Origin: Sphaeroforma sirkka
Lineage: Eukaryota; Opisthokonta; Ichthyosporea; Ichthyophonida
Assembly: GCA_001586965.3 (NCBI GenBank)
Contig: LUCW03001835.1
Span: 1-64,000, forward strand
Reading direction: 5' to 3'
DNA length: 64,000 nt
The notes below the pieces were generated by a model. That model worked only from the letters and a program-made list of their open reading frames with translations. It was not told the DNA's origin and searched no databases. Below, piece after piece: positions 12,795 through 23,715 of the stretch. Position 1 is the first letter of the stretch, and every line of letters begins with the position of its first letter. Made by a program: the position numbers and the translations under genes.

Positions 12795-14829
12795 CTAACT
12801 CACCCTGTTCGATTTCGTCTGGGTGTGCCAGTATGGAAGCAATGTGTGTGTGTCTGTAGGCGTGGTCTCCTCCTGCTCCGTTTGCTGGTCGTCCGAGTCT
12901 GTTAGAGCCGTAATGGTGTTGACCGCGGGCAAACTCTTATCGAAGGATACGCCTTGCTTAAATCCTCGGCCCGAGCTGGAAGTGAATCCAACCCTTTTGT
13001 TCGACTGGTAGTGCTTGCAGGATGATATATGCCTGAAACTGGGTGGGGCACCCGCTCTGCACGCGTAACACGTGGTGGTCGTAGACGTGCTTGTGCGTTG
13101 TGTGCTGCCTCCTCCTGTATTCGTATTCAAATTACGATCTCGTTGTTGGGCTGGAAACTGTCTACGCCTATCCCCCACATTCATCTGTGTCCGTACCCGT
13201 TGTCTGAGGATGGCATCGGTTTCTTGTATGTCTGGATTTAAAATGCGGAGAAGGTCTTCAGTCTCCAGGTGGTCCCAACCTATGTGGTGTTGTAGCGTGC
13301 GTTCATACGTCATATTACCTGTCAGGTCCTCGAGGGCCTGTATGAGGCAGTGATTAAGCAACCGCTTAGGAAAGTCCTTGCCCTTATCTGCTCGCTCCCA
13401 GGCTCTCTTGTGAACTTCCACAATCTTGTTCAAATGTTCCCTGGCTGACTCTATACCCTTGGTGCGGGGATTACCCTTCGCCAACTTCTTAAAGGTAGGG
13501 TCTACGGTGGCCTTGCTCTCATGTTGACAGATTTGGTCTATGACCTGTTCCGCCGGATATACCCTCAGCTCATTATGGTTGTCACGGAGATAGTCAATTG
13601 TGGCCTTTGCTGCCTTAAAACGTATGAGTACCTTATAGAACCAACGTACCATCCACGACTCATCTAGTCCTGAGACATGGGCGTTCTTCAGTGCCTCTTC
13701 TAGCGCCCCTCGTGTGTCTCTATCGGCTGTGCTGCTTAATTGATAACGGTCTAAAGGCCAATCGGGCCATGTCCGTGGCTCCGGAGCTCTGTTCTTCCTG
13801 ATAGCTTCCAATTGAGTATTCAACGCTCCTTTCAGTGTATCGATCGTGGACGTTAGTAATGTACATCTTGGGACATCGTAGTTTCCCTGTGCTCGAGAAA
13901 GTTCATCCACAAAGAAAGATATCTTCCCTTCGAGGCGTTGACACATGGCTCGGCGATGCTCGTTCCACTGCGCTGGTGTCATGATCGGCTCTCTCGCCTG
14001 TTCGTCTTTGTGCGGTCGTTTTCTGCTGCCATGAACATTACCGTCGTCGACATCACTAGACTTGCGCTTACCGTCGTCGACGTCACTATACTTGCGCTTA
14101 CCGTCGTCAACGTAACTAGCCTTGCGCATATCCTGTATCGATCGCGCGAAGTCTCGGTGCTGTCGGCTGAGTTCCCATCGTCTACGTAGTTGTTTTCGTT
14201 CGGCTTCCCTACGATAATCCCCATGTGGGTCGCTCAAATATTGCTCTAGCTGTCGGCCCCTGATTTCGTCAGAGTTTTGCTGCTGAGTGCCCGTGGCCCA
14301 CCCTGACATATTTCTATGCCGTTGGACTTGTCGCTCATCCCCGTTGCCTGTGAGGGAATCCTGACTTGCACTGGTAAAACTCCCCGATCGAGTTCGCTTT
14401 CGAGTGAAATCTTGTTCAGGTGCTCGGTGAAAAGGCTGCCATGAATGCGGTCTATCACCCGCTGAATGAATGCCCGAAGTACCTCGGACATTGGCTACCC
14501 TGTGTCGCTCAGCTGCTGGTTCAGCAGACTTTGAACGACTAGTATGCCTAATCACAAATTGCACCTCACTGTCTTCTGGATCTGCTCTCCCTCTTGCCGA
14601 TAAGCGTGACCCGTGCCCCAACTGATGTCGCCTGCTTGCTGCCTGGCCCACGTCTTGGTCTGTCTGTTCATATCGCGGTTGTTCATCTCTTCGACGCGAT
14701 GCTACTGTCTGGCGCGAAGAAGCTGTGCCTCCTTGGTGGGTCTGCTCGAAATCTGACAAAGATCTCTGGGTTGCTTTTGCCGTCGCGACGAGTGCGTCGA
14801 GGGCTACGGGGTGTTGGACGCATAGGCAT
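12795..14829 (-). pseudogene. gag: B1 gag region (fossil)
   Basis: This long gag region starts at MPMRP (ATG at 14829), matching B2. The N-terminal half is Arg-, Ser- and Gln-rich and disordered, with a short internal repeat of DVDDGKRK-type units. The C-terminal half is the capsid-like part, followed by a Cys/His knuckle CYAC...RHISSC with the spacing C-x2-C-x9-H-x3-C, unlike the canonical CCHC spacing. A long open stretch of about 650 codons survives. I treat it as a fossil because the element is truncated. Confidence 0.82.
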
Positions 14830-15040
14830 CTTGATGTTAAGACTTCGATGTATGGCTTTGTGTTGTTGATGAATAGTTGGTCCAGATTGAAGGAGTGTCG
14901 GCTATTATATAATAGTTGACTTCAGCCATTTTGTGTTACACACTTTCTTCCGCCGTTCTCCTCTTGTGATACCAAAATAGCTAATTATCATTGAATCATG
15001 TTGATGTCTACAAGGTCTGCTTGCGGGTCCCCGAAAACTC

Positions 15041-15288
15041 TGTGGTCAGAATACAAGTACTTATATTTATTTGATTATTTTAGGTTTATTACAAGTTTTA
15101 CAGTTTATCAGAATAATCTGATAAACTGGGTTTTAGGAGTTTTGCTGGTTTTACAGCACATGACTAATGACTCATTTAAGAGTCAGTCATTTTAGGATTA
15201 CTGTTTATAATTACTAATAAATGAACAACGCCCCCCCTCCTGAGGAGGAGAACGTTGAGATACAGTTATCTCGCGTATACTTACTACA
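15041..15288 (+). repeat. Family C LTR (C1, 5')
   Basis: This 248-base LTR starts TGTGGTCAGAATACAAG and ends TATACTTACTACA. It has an AATAAA (15216-15221) followed by a GC-rich hairpin (CCTCC...GGAGG) near the 3' end, which is the polyadenylation side of the LTR. The copies at 43676-43923 and 51372-51619 have the same length. Confidence 0.92.
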
Positions 15289-16489
15289 TTTTTAACTTAC
15301 CATAGAAGTTGTTAGTTTATTAGTAATTACAGAGAAAGCTACAGAATATGAATTAGTCAGTAGCTGGCACATATTTTTTTTGTTATAAGTATAACAATTG
15401 AAAGACAATGCGAACAGAGAATGTCGCATCAAATTGAACGATTTAGATTATCCGAACGATTTAGATTGAATTGAACGATTTAGATTGGATTAACGACGTG
15501 TGGACGACGAGGATGAAGAAAGAATCTACTAATACGAGTGAACCCGAAGAGCGAACATTCCAATCAAGCAGAACATTAACCAGGGTCAACAAGGAAAGTC
15601 TCACGACGATCAAGTGACGAAATCAGACAATCAGTCAGAATCCACAGATAAGTAGTCATGTGTGAGTACAGGTAGGAAGGTTGTTTTCAGTGTGAGACAA
15701 GTACAAATCGTATTGCAAGCTAATGAGCTTAAATTGTATTTAAGAAGTTGTTAGAAGAAAGTTCTTTAGGATCCACAGTAGGGTAATAGAGATGGGAGAT
15801 GTACATGGTTAGTACCGACTCGGTTAGTACGATGACGCAAAGAATCAGCGGCATACTAGATTATTTTACAAAAGTTTTCAGAATGGGATATTAGGAAGCA
15901 TACAGAGACACAAGTAAGCACCTGTGAGTTATTAGGAGCATATAAGGGTGGGGGCGCACATAACACGAACGATGCAAGTAAATACAAGGTTAAATTGTGA
16001 AAATGATATGCGAACACACTCAAATCACTAGAACTTCCAGAAAAATCAGGTCAACGGAGAGGATCAACAGTATGCACAGAAGGTGTGGTTGACGGCAGCT
16101 TAGTTTAGGAGTGCAATAACGAGCAATCGTTCTTAGATCAAGAAGCATATTCCAACAACCGCAACAGCACATGACAAGGACATCACGGGTAAGAAGAGTA
16201 AAAAGAGGAGCGATGAGGGAAGTTCCCAACAGGGTCCTGCGAATAGGCCGTCATTAGGCCGGAGTAAGAGCTGGCGAGGAGTAGAACAAGAAGTGGCTCC
16301 GACTAATGAGGCACTCAACCATATGTTATTGTGGGATGAAGAGTAAGACAGCTGGTAGTGTTAGAGTATATAGACTATCCACACTACTTATGTTAGTGTA
16401 GGAAATAAAACAGTCACGAGGGAACCCACGAGTTCCTCGGAGATCGATGTCGAGACGTTATGTGTTTGAAGGATGAAATTTAATAGAAA

Positions 16490-17059
16490 ATGGATATTTA
16501 TATTCAGTACTCTATCAGTTCATTCGCACACATTTCTAGTTCTCCATTGACAAACAACTCACCAACCATGTCCTACCCCCGCCAAAGTCGTAGACAGCAA
16601 CTCTTGAATCCTGAGCGCCGCAAGGAAGATGATATCGACCGACGTGGAACTAAACGTCGTCAGTCCCATACGGAACGCTCCGCTCCGCACTCAGGTCAGG
16701 CACTGGAGGGGCAACAACAGACACATCTTGGGGCTCCACACATTATTTCCGCGGACGACAAGCAGCCACCAACAGCAAACAAAAATGGACCTGCACAATC
16801 TGACGAGGATGTCATATTCGAGGGTGAGACCAAGGAAGTACCCAACCTGCGTGCGGACAGTAGTCAGACTTTTATTGGTGAACAGGTAGCCAGTGAAGGG
16901 CTGTCCCCTCGTTCGTCTCGGGATACTCCAGGGGCCTTATTTCCCAGTAATGACCCACCACGCCTCCCACCTAACAAGCGGAAGCGTCACCGGAACCGTA
17001 CCAACAACAAGGAAACGGCACGGGAACAATCGTCAGCTCAGAAACTCACGGAGCTGATC
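16490..17059 (+). pseudogene. gag: C1 gag N-terminal part (fossil)
   Basis: This is an open frame with two candidate starts, an upstream one at 16490 and MSYPRQS at 16568. I prefer MSYPRQS because the same ATG opens gag in C2 and C3. The protein is basic, hydrophilic and low in hydrophobics, typical of a disordered gag N-terminus. It ends at the junction with LTR-A and lacks the capsid-like and knuckle parts. Confidence 0.8.
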
Positions 17060-17203
17060 TTGGAGCCATCAAAGTGAATTTAGAACACTTTGGAAATATT
17101 GGAAAAAGAGCTTGTACTAAATTATTTAAAATACAAATAGAAACCAATGTATTATCTCAATTGATCTTGATATTTTAGACTGACCGGAGGCCGTATTTCT
17201 ACA
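17060..17203 (-). repeat. Right part of the middle family A LTR
   Basis: It runs from TTGGAGCCATC to the terminal GTATTTCTACA and serves as the A2 3' LTR. It follows C1 gag sequence directly. Its first 55 bases repeat the last 55 bases of the left part at 10370-10424. Confidence 0.88.
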
Positions 17204-17330
17204 TAGCCCCCAGTAGCTTTCAGAACTACGAACGTACGTTAAGATACGATCTAGTTGGTAAAGCGAAAACTAAAGTAAAAACGGTTTCGGTCATGACTTA
17301 TCGAGTAAGTATGTGCCTATATGTACGAGT

Positions 17331-18657
17331 TCAAGACTCATGTTGTACTCTATGTCGTTTAGTATTTGGTCCAGTAACCATTTCCGATGTAGGCGCCTTA
17401 CGTTTATTATTTGGTAAGGTATTAGCCAAAGGCTGTTCTTCATTAGTAAGTAAGTTTGAACAATTTTCTGCACTGTTGGTAAGCAAATCAGAAAGTTTAG
17501 TCACGTAGGAAGTAGGTGGCAAATAGGGAATTTCAGATCCGTCAGGGTTTGTAGTCACCTGAGGAAACCCTTTTCGTTTATCTCGTGTGTTCTTATGTAA
17601 ACGCTTATTCCATTTCTTATTAAAGATACGAAGAAAGTCGCGAGATTCACGAAATGCATCGGAGGTTAGCCAAGCTACTGTCCCATCCATGAAACGGGTC
17701 TTGTAGTAAGTGTAACCGTCTTCGGATGTTTTATCAATTATATCTTTGACTTGTGACTCCATAACTGGTATATCAGAATCAAATGAGCGAGCGAATGAGA
17801 GTTCGGAGGTAGGGATACGGTGAGTGCCTAGATTGGTTGCGCTAGTACCATCAATGTTATTCACTTCATAAGTATCACTCTTCTCATCATGGTAGGAAAT
17901 AACAAAAGGTCCTATCGTCTTAGAAGAGAGTTCGGTAACGTTGGCGTTTCGATTTATAATGTTAACGTAATCGCCGACTTTGAACTGAACAATGTTCTTA
18001 GTGTTATTCCATCGGTCATACGCTTTAAGTAGGACGCGATTCTTGTGCTCGAGTAAACAGGGGTAAACAACGTTCTGCATATGCTCGATCTTTTTGTAGC
18101 CACGGGGTAGCGTGTTTCTCGGGCGCAGTTTTATCAAACGTTGCTTGTAATTCACTATAGCGGCCAAAGAAATAGTGAAACGGGAGTGTTCCAGTTTGAG
18201 GATTCATGCAGTTATTCATTTGAGTCTGAACCCATTTCAAATGATAAGGCCACATATCCTCAACGTCGTCTAGTGCGGTACGCAAGAGTTTCTTAAGTTC
18301 TCTATGACGTGTCTCATTTGCACCCTGCGTTTGAGGTTTGTAAGGAACACCACGCCTATGGGTCATGCCTGATACGAGTATAAGTGCCTCCATTACGTCG
18401 GTACAAAACTCACTACCGTTATCAGAACATAGTACTCGGGGGAAACCGAAGTCATTGAAGACGTGATAGCATAATTCTGCCACTGTTTGTGGACGTTTGT
18501 TCGGTATTGCATAAAGCAAGTTATAGCCCGAAGCCACACATAAGAAATGACAGATATATACATCGCCAGTATGCTTGGATCGCGGGAGTTTAACCAAATC
18601 GACTATGACTCGGCGCATCGGTTGGTCTTCTGTCACACTTTTTTTAGGGGTGCCCAA
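17331..18657 (-). pseudogene. int: A2 integrase and chromodomain-like tail (fossil)
   Basis: This is the DDE integrase core of family A. The three acidic residues lie in VIVDLVKLP, LCSDNGSEF and GANETRHRE, and the last two are spaced D-x35-E as in retroviral and Ty3 integrases. Downstream is a GPF module (KTIGPFVISYHD), then a chromodomain-like segment (TYYKTRFMDGTVAWLTSDAF) ending in a basic tail. The zinc-binding HHCC part is upstream. Chromodomains in this family of elements steer insertion to particular chromatin. Broken. Confidence 0.85.
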
Positions 18658-20690
18658 CCGTATCGCTTGATCTGGTTCTTTTCACAATCAGTACAGCGTC
18701 GGTATACTTCACGTATGGTTTCTTTCAGCGCCGGGTGATCAAGCCCTGCACGAATAGCCATTTTATAAGTATGCTCATATGCTCGATGCGTTAAATTATG
18801 TATAATTTTAACTCTACTTTCGAGCTCCTCTAAGTCAGTCAGATTCTGCGTAACGCTGGCTGGATGAACCATAGTCCTGTTGGAAAGGGCAACCTCAGTA
18901 TCAGGAGGGGTAGAGTCCTGAGATACATAATTGACAACATTGGATTGTTGAAGTATCTTCTTCAGTTGTTTCGCAACTCCTGGCTGTTCTTTAAGCAGCG
19001 CTTTAAGTAGTTGAGTGCGAGCTTCAGGTTCTCTTAGAGTTTTGAGTCTTTGATCCATGGCCTTAGCTAGTTCCATGTTTTTACGATCTAATGCCGTTTC
19101 AATCGGCATTACCTTGACTACAATCTTGTTGGGTGCATGTGTTGTACGAGTCTTGAGCTTTTGTTCAAACTCTTTAGACTCCTCTAGTTTAGCTAAGAAT
19201 TCGGTTGAGGGTTTCCACTTAGTGGTACCTGCAGGACCGATGCGACAAACAATGGTGTGTTTCCAAGGCGTCTTCTTAATAGAATAGGATCCCTGATACA
19301 AGAACGTGTCGGTTTCACGGTCGACATAAATAGGTTCGTCTTGAATCATATTAATTAAATCACGTATCCATGGGTCGGAGTTACGTAAGGGACAACACAG
19401 CGTAATGGTAGATTTAGTAATATTAACATAATTTAACAACTGTGCGATAAGTTGACAAGGTGGGTTAGCCCACGCATTATGCTTTGATAAGTCAAGCTGA
19501 AATGCATCACCTTTAGGATGAGTCAACGACCTATATTCAGAAACCTGTTTGTTATGTTCTGCGGCGAACATATCAACAATAAATGGACCCCATCGTGATT
19601 GAGCGAGGTTAAACCATTTCTTATTTAGCATCCAATCGGTTGCTAATAACTCTTTGACTGTTTTCTGGTAGTCGGGCACAAGTCGAGAGAGCATGTCAGG
19701 AAGATGGTTATGTATTCCTGGAATGTGTGTTATATTAAAAGCGAACTTGGCAATAATGTCATGCCAGCGGCTCACCAACTGTGAATCAGGGTTCACATCT
19801 TTTAAGTATGTTAAAGACTTTTGATCACAGGCGACAGTAAAGTAACTTCCATAAAGGTAGTCTTTAAACTGTCTTAGCGCAGTAACTATAGCAAGGAGCT
19901 CTTGTTTAACGGTAGGGTAATTCCGTTGACTCTTATTATAACTCTTGCTAAAGAATTGTATGTAGCGCGGTTTACCATTTATCGTTTGGTAAAGCACTCC
20001 ACCTACCGCTCGATCTGAAGCGTCGGTTGCTACTTGGAATGGGACACCATCCACAGGGTACTGCATGATGGGTGCGTCCATTACTTTACTTTTGACTAGT
20101 TTAAATGCATCATCACATTCTTTAGTCCAAAGCTTTCCCAAAGGTCCTTTGTGCAGCCGTAGGTGACTGAAAGGCTTTAAGTAATGAGAAAGATGCGGTA
20201 CCGAATCCGAGAAGAAGTTAACAAACCCACACACAGAGTTCACATCTCTTCCAGTAATTGGTGTTGATAAATCCAACAGAAACTGTTTCTTGCCAGGATC
20301 AATTTCTACCCCTGCTGCAGATACTTTGTAGCCAAGTAAGTGTATAGTATCCTTAGCAAAAGAACACTTGTCTTCGTTAATCTTAAGTTTAGCATGATTA
20401 AGTCGCTTTAAGACTTCTTTAACGAGTTTAGCATGTTCATGTGCTGTCTTTGTAAAGATAACTATATCATCTAAATAGACTGATACGTTATACGACAGGT
20501 CCGCAAATAGTTCCATCATAACTTGTTGGAAGAAAGAAGGTAACATGTGTAAGCCTTCAGGTGCACCTTCAAACTGGTACTTCTTACCTTGCCAAGTAAA
20601 GGAAAAGTATTTCCTATGAGGCTCATATATCTGTAGTTGATGGAATGCAGCTTTTAAGTCTATCTTGGAAAAGATAGTCGCACCCTCCAT
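18633..20690 (-). pseudogene. pol: A2 RT-RNase H-methylase-like-integrase N-terminus (fossil)
   Basis: This 685-codon open part covers the rear of reverse transcriptase (palm motif A near residue 11, YLDD at 72-75), RNase H with its D-E-D-D set (D223, E264, D289, D332), a Dam-methylase-like domain at about 360-500 (VDMFA 372-376, GDAF 394-397, NPP 409-411), a linker, and the integrase HHCC zinc module near the end. The methylase-like domain is the unusual part; B2 has an equivalent with NPPW. The enzyme is not complete as it stands. Confidence 0.88.
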
Positions 20691-20699
20691 TTTGCGTAG

Positions 20700-21549
20700 T
20701 ATCTCGCTTATCTTAGGTAAGGGAAAACTATGTTGCGGAATTAGTTTGTTGATTGGCGACAGGTCTAGTACTACTCTTGTTTTACTAAACGTTCCATCAG
20801 ATTTATATTGATCGACCGCTAAGAGAGCTAAGTTAACTGGGGTTGCATCATAATTGATTTCAATTAGACCCTGTTTTAACCAATCTTCGATTTGGGTTTT
20901 GACAACGTCTTGTGTGTCTCCAACTCACGTAGTTATGTGAAGGACACTTTAACTTAGAGAAGTCGACGTTTGTTAAGTCAAGTCTAACGTACCCATTAGA
21001 GAACTTAAACATACACCAGTCAGTTATTGCAATCTTCCTGTTTTGTATAATTAAGTCCATAATTATATCGGTGAAGTGCGGAATCATATCCTTTGCTTCA
21101 CCTTCCGGAGGTTTAGGTATCTTTAACATATTATTATCTGACTGATCTTTATTCGGGTCCAGCCCATTAGGCAGACCAGTGAGTGTTATACCTAAACTGA
21201 GAAGATCAGTCATACCTATAATTAAATCGTATTTCTGAGACATGTCAGTAACGATTAGGTGAGTCTTCACTTCTCTTCTATCTGACAGCATTATGTGTGC
21301 ATAGTCAATGGCTTGTTCGCAAGTAGTAACTTTGCCATTTCCCAAGATTAAATCAGTTGTTTCGTTATGGACAGCCATATCTGTAGCGTAGGCTACTCGG
21401 CATGAGATAGCAGAGACTTCAGCCCCTGGATCAAATAGTGCCATAACTTTTTTTTCTCCATTTACGAAAACTGTTTGAAAGATACGTTCATCTCCTTTGG
21501 TATAGATTTTATTGAACATTTTCTCATAATCTTGCTCTAGTGCGCACAT
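20700..21549 (-). pseudogene. pro: A2 protease and RT front part (fossil)
   Basis: A retropepsin-like stretch has the active-site type motif ALFDPGAEVSAIS, in which Pro stands where Ser or Thr usually stands, followed by an IIGMTDLL stretch like the flap and second hydrophobic-Gly element. The connector and the fingers of reverse transcriptase follow. The motif is the same in A1, so DPG appears to be the family form. Broken. Confidence 0.78.
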
Positions 21550-22869
21550 ATGGTACTGTCAGTGCTTAACTTGGACGTCTGGTAAGTCCTTGCAATCCTC
21601 TTTGTGCCAACCGTTAGTACCCTTGCAAGTAGCACACTCTTTCATATAGTGTCCAAAATCTGGCTTGCCTGGTGCACACTTAACAGGGTCGTGTCTACCA
21701 TTCCACTTGCCATTACGTTTTGTGAGGTTGTAACCACACTTCTTGCAAGGCGCTCTCACCTTCTTATCACCTTTCGGTTCGGTAGAAGTAGAGCCAGTAT
21801 CCCCTCCAGTAGTAGTGCGAGGTTTCTTAGTACTACGCGCAGTATTAGTCTCTACTGCGTTTCGCTTAGTGGGCTGGGTGTAGCTCGTGGTACTAAGTAC
21901 TCTAGTAGAGGAATTGGTATGCTTGTGTACTATCTTCTCAAAGACAGACCAAGGCATAGATCGCAAATCACCATAGGCGATGATGTCATCATTGACTTTC
22001 TTAAAGAGGTTAGCTCCCAGAGTCTCCATCATCTGACAAATTAATAAATATTCGCCAGTATAGGTACGACCACCCATCCGAGTATTCATATGTGTCATAT
22101 GAGCTAGAGCACCTTGAATAGTGGTATCGTTCGCAAAGAACTTGCGAGACTCTAGAAGTTCACGGTCACGTGCATCTTCAAAAAAAGGTGTTAAGTATAT
22201 TATCACGCAACTGGTGCCAGGGTAGGGCTTTCCAGTTGGGCTCATGAGCCTTCAAGATAGTTCGCCATTCACCTGGCTCACAGAAATGAATAAAAGCATT
22301 CATCATCTGCTTATCCCTAAGGCTGGCAGACTCCTTAAGTTGGTCGAAGGCCTTCAGTGTCTCCACTGTACTCTCATTAGTAGAGAAATCGACCTCAGCC
22401 TGCGCGTTACCTAGCTGCTTTATAAAGCTTGGTTCTAAGTGTTCACGAGGCTCATGCTCAGTGCTACGGGCTGCTAGTGCCAAGATGGTGTCTATTTCCT
22501 TTCTCTTGTTATCGATTAGATAGCGAATGTTATCCGCTTTCCTATCGTCAAGGTCAGAGTCATTCAATAAACGGTCCTCAAGGACTTGCATACCAGAGCG
22601 TAATAGCCTGAGACGAGTATGTCTGGCTCTCACTTCCTCATCCTCAGGATTAGAGCGGGAACTCTCTAACGAGGTACTGGTGTAGCGATTGCCAAAATCG
22701 TGATTACCAGGGTTAGTTGGCAAATGAGGGTCGATATTACGAGGATGGTAAGCCTCATCGAGTTCCATACGATCATATCCTCTGACAGGGTTAGGTTTGT
22801 CAAGAGAATGGTCAATGGTAGCATCAGAGCTATAGAGATTAAATTTTGAAATATTATCTCTCTCGCCAG

Positions 22870-22941
22870 TGGTAACTGGCTTAGTGGTAAACATACTGGC
22901 TGGTAAACCAGTAGGTCTCGGGTTCGAAACTGGGCCCGAAT
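22870..22941 (+). other. tRNA-like sequence antisense to A2 gag, first unit
   Basis: The A box TGGCTTAGTGG begins at 22877 and the B box GGTTCGAAAC at 22921, a 44-base spacing as in real tRNAs. A hairpin in the anticodon-arm position and a canonical TTCGAAA T-loop are present. The outer seven bases on the two sides do not pair, so it looks like a tRNA-derived relic or SINE-head fragment. Confidence 0.45.
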
Positions 22942-23643
22942 TTTTCTTCTTCTTCGGTATAGGAAGAATATCAGCCAAGTGGGACACGATAGAGGGGTCC
23001 ACAACTGCTGCTGCCGCTAGCTCCTTCAAGATAGTTCGCCATTCACCTGGCTCACAGAAATGAATAAAAGCATTCATCATCTGCTTATCCCTAAGGCTGG
23101 CAGACTCCTTAAGTTGGTCGAAGGCCTTCAGTGTCTCCACTGTACTCTCATTAGTAGAGAAATCGACCTCAGCCTGCGCGTTACCTAGCTGCTTTATAAA
23201 GCTTGGTTCTAAGTGTTCACGAGGCTCATGCTCAGTGCTACGGGCTGCTAGTGCCAAGATGGTGTCTATTTCCTTTCTCTTGTTATCGATTAGATAGCGA
23301 ATGTTATCCGCTTTCCTATCGTCAAGGTCAGAGTCATTCAATAAACGGTCCTCAAGGACTTGCATACCAGAGCGTAATAGCCTGAGACGAGTATGTCTGG
23401 CTCTCACTTCCTCATCCTCAGGATTAGAGCGGGAACTCTCTAACGAGGTACTGGTGTAGCGATTGCCAAAATCGTGATTACCAGGGTTAGTTGGCAAATG
23501 AGGGTCGATATTACGAGGATGGTAAGCCTCATCGAGTTCCATACGATCATATCCTCTGACAGGGTTAGGTTTGTCAAGAGAATGGTCAATGGTAGCATCA
23601 GAGCTATAGAGATTAAATTTTGAAATATTATCTCTCTCGCCAG

Positions 23644-23715
23644 TGGTAACTGGCTTAGTGGTAAACATACTGGCTGGTAAACCAGTAGGTCTCGGGTTCG
23701 AAACTGGGCCCGAGG
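23644..23715 (+). other. tRNA-like sequence antisense to A2 gag, second unit
   Basis: This is the duplicated copy of the sequence at 22870-22941, carried by the second unit of the gag duplication, with the same A box, hairpin and B box. Confidence 0.45.

Larger units (their letters stand above)
10425..15040 (-). mobile_element. Family B retrotransposon fragment B1 (fossil)
   Basis: This is a minus-strand block near-identical to the gag through methylase-like part of B2 (39060-43675). It runs from the leader (14830-15040) through gag, protease, reverse transcriptase and RNase H into the methylase-like domain. It stops abruptly at 10424/10425 inside that domain; integrase and 3' LTR are absent. 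Its upstream end is the exact C insertion point also used in B2 (CGAAAACTC then TGTGG). Broken, with several disruptions besides the truncation. Confidence 0.88.
15041..17059 (+). mobile_element. Family C retrotransposon fragment C1, inserted in B1 (fossil)
   Basis: This is a plus-strand 5' end of a family C element: LTR (15041-15288), a leader of about 1.2 kb, and the N-terminal part of gag, cut off at 17059 where LTR-A sequence begins. It sits at the same point of the B leader as the solo C LTR in B2, so the C insertion predates the copying of this B locus. The leader contains three GAACGATTTAGATT-type units near 15435-15490, also seen in C2. Broken by truncation. Confidence 0.88.

Noticed and set aside
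13938-14224. Frames opposite B1 gag (and the same place in B2) with repeated VVD/VTT patterns
   Set aside because: They are shadows of the DVDDGKRK repeats coded on the minus strand.
22869-23063. Plus-strand frames across the tRNA-like segment as proteins
   Set aside because: The residues come from A/B-box-type sequence and the opposite strand is gag; there is no independent coding evidence.
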